A stretch of DNA of 27,422 bases. It comes from an uncultured Mollicutes bacterium (GTDB lineage Bacteria > Bacillota_I > Bacilli_A > ML615J-28 > CAG-313). This document shows positions 24,325 to 27,422 of this stretch, one piece after another (the first letter of the stretch is position 1; every line of letters starts with the position of its first letter). The stretch covers positions 1 through 27,422 of the forward strand of contig URLJ01000021.1 in NCBI GenBank assembly GCA_900548675.1, written 5' to 3'. The notes beneath the pieces are model-generated. The model saw only the letters and a program-made list of their open reading frames with translations. It was not told the origin of the DNA and ran no database searches. The position numbers and the translations under genes are program-made.

Positions 24325-24404
24325 CGGGGAGCTTTATAGCTGAGAGGTTACTTTGTAACGACCCATAACCTGATCTGGATAATGCCAGCGTAGGGATGCT
24401 ATAG
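24325..24404 (+). promoter_or_regulatory. TPP riboswitch (THI element)
   Basis: The conserved core is readable: CTGAGAGG, the P3 hairpin GGTTAC/GTAACgACC, then AACCTGATCTGGATAATG, CCAGCG and TAGGGA. The closing P1 stem pairs TATAGC (24335-24340) with GCTATA (24398-24403). It senses thiamine pyrophosphate. I could not identify a clear terminator downstream, so the output may be translational; the ribosome binding site AAAAGGAGG (24422-24430) lies about 20 bases after P1. Confidence 0.93.
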
Positions 24405-24434
24405 TTTTTCAGTTGATTGCTAAAAGGAGGATTT

Positions 24435-24989
24435 ATGAAAAATAAAATACTTCCAATAGCAGAGACTGCCATTTTAATTGCACTTGCTGTTGTATTGGAA
24501 TTACTTTCAAAAACGTTTTTTAATTTTGTCAGAATGCCTAATGGTGGTTCATTTTCAATCGCCATGGTAGCGATCGTCGCCATTGGATTCAGACGCGGAG
24601 CCAAATATAGTATACCAGCTGGGATTATTTTTGGTTTTATTAATTTCCTAATAGATGGGTACGGCCTTCATTGGGGTTCTTTATTCTTTGACTATCTTGC
24701 AGCGTTTGGAGCTTATGGTATCTGTGGATTCTTTAAAAAATATCGTAATAACATCGGTATTTTTACTCTAGCAATTTTGTTAGCAGGAACAGTTAGATAC
24801 TTGTTCCATGGTTTTTCAGGAGTACTATTCTTCGCAGACACAGTACCAGCAGAATATGCAGGACACATTTGGTTCTATTCTTTTGTCGCATATAATTTAA
24901 TGTACAATTTATCTTCAACAATTGTTTCAATGGTTATATCGATAATTTTACATAAACAATTATTTTTATTTTTAAAAGACGAAAAATGA
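24435..24989 (+). CDS. thiT: Thiamine-specific ECF transporter S component
   Basis: ThiT is the high-affinity membrane protein that binds thiamine for the ECF transporter. This 184-residue protein has six hydrophobic segments and the ThiT signature MPNGGSFSIAMVAIVAIGFR together with the later GLHWGSLFFDYLAAFGAYG and FHGFSGVLFF segments. The start at ATG 24435 is set by GGAGG five bases upstream. Its placement under a TPP riboswitch supports the substrate. The shared ECF energising module is not in this window. A small membrane-anchored protein follows after 7 bases. Confidence 0.94.
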   Translation: MKNKILPIAETAILIALAVVLELLSKTFFNFVRMPNGGSFSIAMVAIVAIGFRRGAKYSIPAGIIFGFINFLIDGYGLHWGSLFFDYLAAFGAYGICGFFKKYRNNIGIFTLAILLAGTVRYLFHGFSGVLFFADTVPAEYAGHIWFYSFVAYNLMYNLSSTIVSMVISIILHKQLFLFLKDEK

Positions 24990-24996
24990 GGTTAAA

Positions 24997-25512
24997 ATGA
25001 TATTTTTAGTTATCGTAATTGCTATTTTGGTAATTTTCTTACTAGTCATTATTATCAATACTAATAATGTAAAAGGCGGAATTGATGGCTTTAAAAAGCA
25101 CATTGAAAGCAATCACATTCCCTGCAAACTTGAAAAAGTTCAAAAGAAACCTTATCAATTTGCTCTAACTTTAGGTTCTAATACATACGCTGTTTTGTTT
25201 ATTAGTATACCTGATCATAGCGAAATCATCTTAAATAGTAAAACCACTTGGGAATTAAGATATGGTGCAGGAAACACACCTGGTAAGATTCATCCATATA
25301 AACGCTATTTAACGCAAGTACCAAAGTTTTTAAATAGCGATGAAAGTCTTCAAAAGATTGTAATTTTTACTCCTGCTCCAAAAAAAATTGCTATGTATAT
25401 TAATGAATGTGAAATGAAATTGATTAAACCAAGCGATTCGCCATATGGCATTACGATTATTAACGATCAGGAATACGCTGAGTTATTTAAAAATCTAACA
25501 AACAATCAATAA
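24997..25512 (+). CDS. Membrane-anchored protein of unknown function
   Basis: I do not recognise this 171-residue protein. The first 20 residues form one hydrophobic anchor (IFLVIVIAILVIFLLVIII), followed by a soluble domain of about 150 residues with alternating strands (YAVLFISIP, HSEIILNS, TTWELRYGAG, KIVIFTPAPKKIAMYINE). A GAGGT ribosome binding site lies at the thiT stop, so the gene shares the riboswitch-controlled transcript, although nothing in its sequence suggests a thiamine role. The domain may face the cytoplasm or the outside; the flanking charges do not decide. Confidence 0.75.
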   Translation: MIFLVIVIAILVIFLLVIIINTNNVKGGIDGFKKHIESNHIPCKLEKVQKKPYQFALTLGSNTYAVLFISIPDHSEIILNSKTTWELRYGAGNTPGKIHPYKRYLTQVPKFLNSDESLQKIVIFTPAPKKIAMYINECEMKLIKPSDSPYGITIINDQEYAELFKNLTNNQ

Positions 25513-25545
25513 TTTTTAATTAATAAAAATTTCCTATTAAAAATT

Positions 25546-25577
25546 AAAAGAAGTAGGCTCTTCCTACTTCTTTTTTA
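25546..25577 (+). terminator. Rho-independent terminator of the thiT unit
   Basis: 12-bp perfect stem AAAAGAAGTAGG (25546-25557) and CCTACTTCTTTT (25563-25574) with loop CTCTT, then further T. The minus side also carries T-rich sequence, so it may serve both strands. Confidence 0.92.
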
Positions 25578-25698
25578 TTTATGGAAAATTGATAAACCAA
25601 TACTGCCTAATCCACCGATAGCTAAAACTATACAAGTTGCGAATAACGCTATTACAAACACAGACATCTAATAGGCCTCGTTTTAATTGAATATCCAT
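25575..25698 (-). pseudogene. Relic of a PadR-family regulator gene joined to a hydrophobic tail
   Basis: A strong ribosome binding site (GAGGAGGT) is followed by an ATG at 25698 whose frame begins MDIQLKRGLLDVCV, which matches the start of PadR-family transcriptional regulators (typically MDIQLKRGLLEVCVLAAL). The match stops after 14 codons; the frame then continues with unrelated residues to a stop at 25579. In another frame, an ATG at 25667 opens a 30-residue hydrophobic peptide (MSVFVIALFATCIVLAIGGL, ending FHK) that stops at 25575 in the terminator. The simplest reading is an internal deletion that left the 5' end of padR and the 3' end of a membrane-protein gene. A genuine 30-residue membrane peptide is an alternative. 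Confidence 0.5.
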
Positions 25699-25718
25699 AG
25701 TTCATTTACCTCCTCACG

Positions 25719-25747
25719 CATAATACTATATGTTGTATAGTATTATG
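25719..25747. promoter_or_regulatory. Perfect palindromic operator in the padR-relic promoter
   Basis: CATAATACTATA (25719-25730) and TATAGTATTATG (25736-25747) form a perfect 12-bp inverted repeat with spacer TGTTG. It covers the -10 box and most of the spacer of the minus-strand promoter, where an autorepressor would bind. A dyad of this kind suits a dimeric PadR-type repressor. Confidence 0.6.
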
Positions 25748-25753
25748 TATCAA
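25725..25753 (-). promoter_or_regulatory. Promoter of the padR relic
   Basis: Minus strand: -35 TTGATA (25753-25748), 17-bp spacer, -10 TATAGT (25730-25725). A perfect dyad overlaps it. The ribosome binding site follows at about 25715-25708. Confidence 0.65.
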
Positions 25754-25776
25754 ACAATATGCTTATAAGCAATAAA

Positions 25777-25801
25777 AAAAGTAACCATAAAGGTTACTTT
25801 T
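25777..25801 (-). terminator. Rho-independent terminator of the CNNM/CorC gene
   Basis: 10-bp stem AAAAGTAACC (25777-25786) and GGTTACTTTT (25792-25801), read on the minus strand and followed by a T run (25780-25774). The stop codon of the gene (25796-25794) lies in the first arm. Confidence 0.9.
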
Positions 25802-27251
25802 CATTTTCGGCAGATTCATCTTTTACATTTTCATCAGGTTTTTTCTTCTTAGTTTCTTCAACGACATCAAGTTTTACTCTCGTGATACGTCGCTCAACAA
25901 CTTCCAAAATTGTAAACTTCAATGTTATGTTTACTTCATCCATAAGATCATCATTAGATGCTCTATAGACAAATGTATTATATTCATAGGTTTCATTTTC
26001 TAAAGGAACTTCTTCAGCTAAACTATAAACAAAGCCCCCAACGCTACTATAACCTGAGTCAGGAGTTTTTCCTAACTCTAAAGTTTCAAATAATTCATCT
26101 AGTGGAACTTCAGCCGAAACGCTGTATTCATTTTCATCTAATTTGATGATGGAAGTATCCAGCACACTTTCGTCATGTTCGTCATAAATCTCACCAACTA
26201 ATTCTTCTAGTGCATCTTCCATTGTAACAATACCACTTGTTCCACCATATTCATCTGACACTATCGCTAAATGCTTTTTTTCTAATTGCATTTTACGGAT
26301 TAAATCATCGACTTTCATTGTCTTTGACACAAATAGTGGAGAACTAACTAGTTTATATAAATCTATTTTTTCATTTTTCAACAAAGCTGTGAAGAAATCT
26401 CTCTCGCTCAATATCCCAATTATATGGTCTTTGTCTTCTTTATAAACTGGTAATCTAGAATATTGGTATTCAAAAAATAAATTTTTAATTTCCTCAACTT
26501 CCATATCATCGCTTACTGCTACGACATCAACTCGTGGAATCATAATATCATAGATAGTTCTTTCACCAATATCTAAAACACTTTGAATTAAATCAGCGTC
26601 ATCACTATCGAGGACTCCCTCTTCTTCCATCGTGTCTATTATTGATTCAAGTTCTGATTCAGTAACGGTTGGTTGAACATCATCTTTTTTATGGTGATAG
26701 AAAAGCTTTTTAATACCGATAAAAATAATAACAAATGGATACAAGACTTTAATCAATATATATAAAGGGTTACTAAAAATTAAAGCGAATTTTTCGGCAT
26801 TTTCTTTAGCTACACTTTTCGGCATTATTTCACCAAAAATTAAAACTATGAATGTCATTCCAAATGTGTTTATGATGTTCGAAATTGTTGGGTTAGTTAT
26901 TAAATTTGAGAAAACTATTGCAGCGATTGTTGTCGCAGCTATGTTAACAAAATTGTTTCCTACTAAAATAGTTGATAGCGTTCTATCATAATGTTCTGCT
27001 ATCCAAAGCGCTTTTTTAGCACCTCTTCTTTTTTCTTCTACGTAGTTTTTAAGTCTCATTATATTAACAGTTGAAAACGCTGTTTCAGATGCCGAGAAAA
27101 ATGCGGACATAAAAAGCAAAGCAACGATTGCAAGTGATAACAAAATGAGAAATTTTGGATCCATACCAGCTGCAGCAGCTAGTTTAAGGAGTGATCCTGC
27201 TCCTTTTTCAGTCATTGTAAATGCTGAATGAAAATACCTGAGCGGACTCAA
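25794..27251 (-). CDS. CNNM/CorC-type CBS-domain membrane protein (hemolysin family)
   Basis: This protein of up to 485 residues belongs to the family of MpfA/YhdP and CorC-type proteins linked to magnesium export. Domains: DUF21/CNNM membrane domain with about four membrane segments (about 32-210; LLFMSAFFSASETAFSTVN and FGEIMPKSVAKENAE are signatures), a paired CBS domain (about 240-365; IMIPRVDVVAV to GIVTMEDALEELVGEI), and the CorC_HlyC domain (about 380-460), ending in a charged tail. The start is uncertain: TTG at 27251 has AAGGTGG about 10 bases upstream and lies close behind a consensus promoter, while ATG at 27215 and 27164 have no ribosome binding site. Even from 27215 the N-terminus is longer than usual for the family. 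Confidence 0.92.
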   Translation of the reverse strand: MSPLRYFHSAFTMTEKGAGSLLKLAAAAGMDPKFLILLSLAIVALLFMSAFFSASETAFSTVNIMRLKNYVEEKRRGAKKALWIAEHYDRTLSTILVGNNFVNIAATTIAAIVFSNLITNPTISNIINTFGMTFIVLIFGEIMPKSVAKENAEKFALIFSNPLYILIKVLYPFVIIFIGIKKLFYHHKKDDVQPTVTESELESIIDTMEEEGVLDSDDADLIQSVLDIGERTIYDIMIPRVDVVAVSDDMEVEEIKNLFFEYQYSRLPVYKEDKDHIIGILSERDFFTALLKNEKIDLYKLVSSPLFVSKTMKVDDLIRKMQLEKKHLAIVSDEYGGTSGIVTMEDALEELVGEIYDEHDESVLDTSIIKLDENEYSVSAEVPLDELFETLELGKTPDSGYSSVGGFVYSLAEEVPLENETYEYNTFVYRASNDDLMDEVNITLKFTILEVVERRITRVKLDVVEETKKKKPDENVKDESAENEK

Positions 27252-27287
27252 GGTAACAACACCACCTTTTCTTTATAATATGCATAT

Positions 27288-27316
27288 ATTATATCATATT
27301 ACCCGTAAAATGTCAA
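27288..27316 (-). promoter_or_regulatory. Consensus sigma-A promoter of the CNNM/CorC gene
   Basis: Minus strand: perfect -35 TTGACA (27316-27311), 17-bp spacer and perfect -10 TATAAT (27293-27288). Transcription would start near 27281, giving a leader of about 30 bases to the TTG start. This is the strongest-looking promoter in the window. Confidence 0.92.
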
Positions 27317-27333
27317 AAAAAACACTAAACATG

Positions 27334-27379
27334 AAAAAAACCAAGTGTTCGTGTACACTAGATTGTGTACACGAACACT
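27334..27379 (-). terminator. Rho-independent terminator of a gene beyond the right edge
   Basis: Perfect 15-bp arms AGTGTTCGTGTACAC (27344-27358) and GTGTACACGAACACT (27365-27379) with a six-base loop; on the minus strand a run of seven T follows after TGG (27340-27334). It sits just before the CNNM promoter. Confidence 0.85.
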
Positions 27380-27388
27380 GACGGTTTG

Positions 27389-27421
27389 TCAATCATCGTA
27401 TGGGTTTTGAGAAAGGACTCT
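27389..27421 (-). CDS. Possible 3' end of a gene entering from the right (partial)
   Basis: One minus-strand frame reads RVLSQNPYDD and stops at TGA (27391-27389), ten bases before the terminator stem. A second frame stops at 27393. The terminator shows that a minus-strand transcript ends here, but the coding frame is too short to identify the gene. Confidence 0.35.
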   Translation of the reverse strand, partial: RVLSQNPYDD

Positions 27422-27422
27422 C

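Noticed and set aside
24260..24604. Minus-strand open frame of 114 codons
   Set aside because: It runs across the TPP riboswitch, its promoter and the start of thiT, all well supported on the other strand.
27180..27285. Magnesium (M-box) or manganese riboswitch before the CNNM/CorC gene
   Set aside because: The GC-richer stretch with short complementary pieces is suggestive, but the conserved cores are not recognisable and the region is an open frame continuous with the protein.
1..27422. CRISPR array, tRNA or rRNA genes, insertion sequences, prophage genes
   Set aside because: No regularly spaced repeats, no tRNA-like cloverleaf and no transposase or phage protein were recognised; XerD is the housekeeping recombinase.

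Overview
The window is an AT-rich chromosomal segment with one gene-dense block on the plus strand (about 1-15120), a convergence zone without clear genes (about 15250-15960), and blocks mostly on the minus strand with one plus-strand thiamine-uptake unit (about 15960-27422). Several lines of evidence point to a low-GC, probably endospore-forming Firmicute of class Bacilli, perhaps an uncultured Erysipelotrichales- or RF39-like gut lineage; the exact taxon cannot be read from this sequence. The L27 protein carries the cleavable N-terminal extension found with the Prp protease. The arrangements rplU-prp-rpmA-obgE, (dacB)-spmA-spmB-rluB and spoIIM-xerD-deoB all resemble Bacillus gene orders. TGA is used as a stop and TGG as Trp, so the code is standard and not the Mycoplasma code.

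Plus strand, left to right: possible 3' end of an unknown gene; L21 promoter and leader; rplU, prp, rpmA; an internal hairpin terminator or attenuator; obgE and an ECF-transporter S component; terminator; promoter and the mutS-mutL-miaA repair and tRNA-modification operon with TAATG overlaps; a short D,D-carboxypeptidase with spmA and spmB (spore cortex and dehydration); rluB, a PAP2 phosphatase and queH; then, from its own extended -10 promoter, a protein I interpret as a catalytically dead Fic-fold protein with a C-terminal winged helix, followed by a PHP-family phosphoesterase and a strong terminator.

Minus strand, read right to left from 23050 to 15964: one long unit begins at a good sigma-A promoter and contains a small membrane protein, lepA, hemW, spoIIM, xerD, deoB and an alpha/beta hydrolase, ending at a bidirectional terminator. 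To its right lie dapA, which has no ATG start and reads best from an ATT codon, and a small unknown gene. Divergent from these is a TPP riboswitch controlling thiT plus an unknown membrane-anchored protein. Next comes what looks like the relic of a PadR-regulated operon (promoter, perfect palindromic operator, ribosome binding site and the first codons of padR joined out of frame to a hydrophobic tail). The window closes with a CNNM/CorC-type CBS-domain membrane protein and the terminator of a gene that lies mostly outside.

The most unusual items are the pseudo-Fic protein (13265-14302), the PadR operon scar (25575-25753) and the ATG-less dapA (23078-23866). I did not find a CRISPR array, prophage, insertion sequence or an obvious multi-gene defence system.
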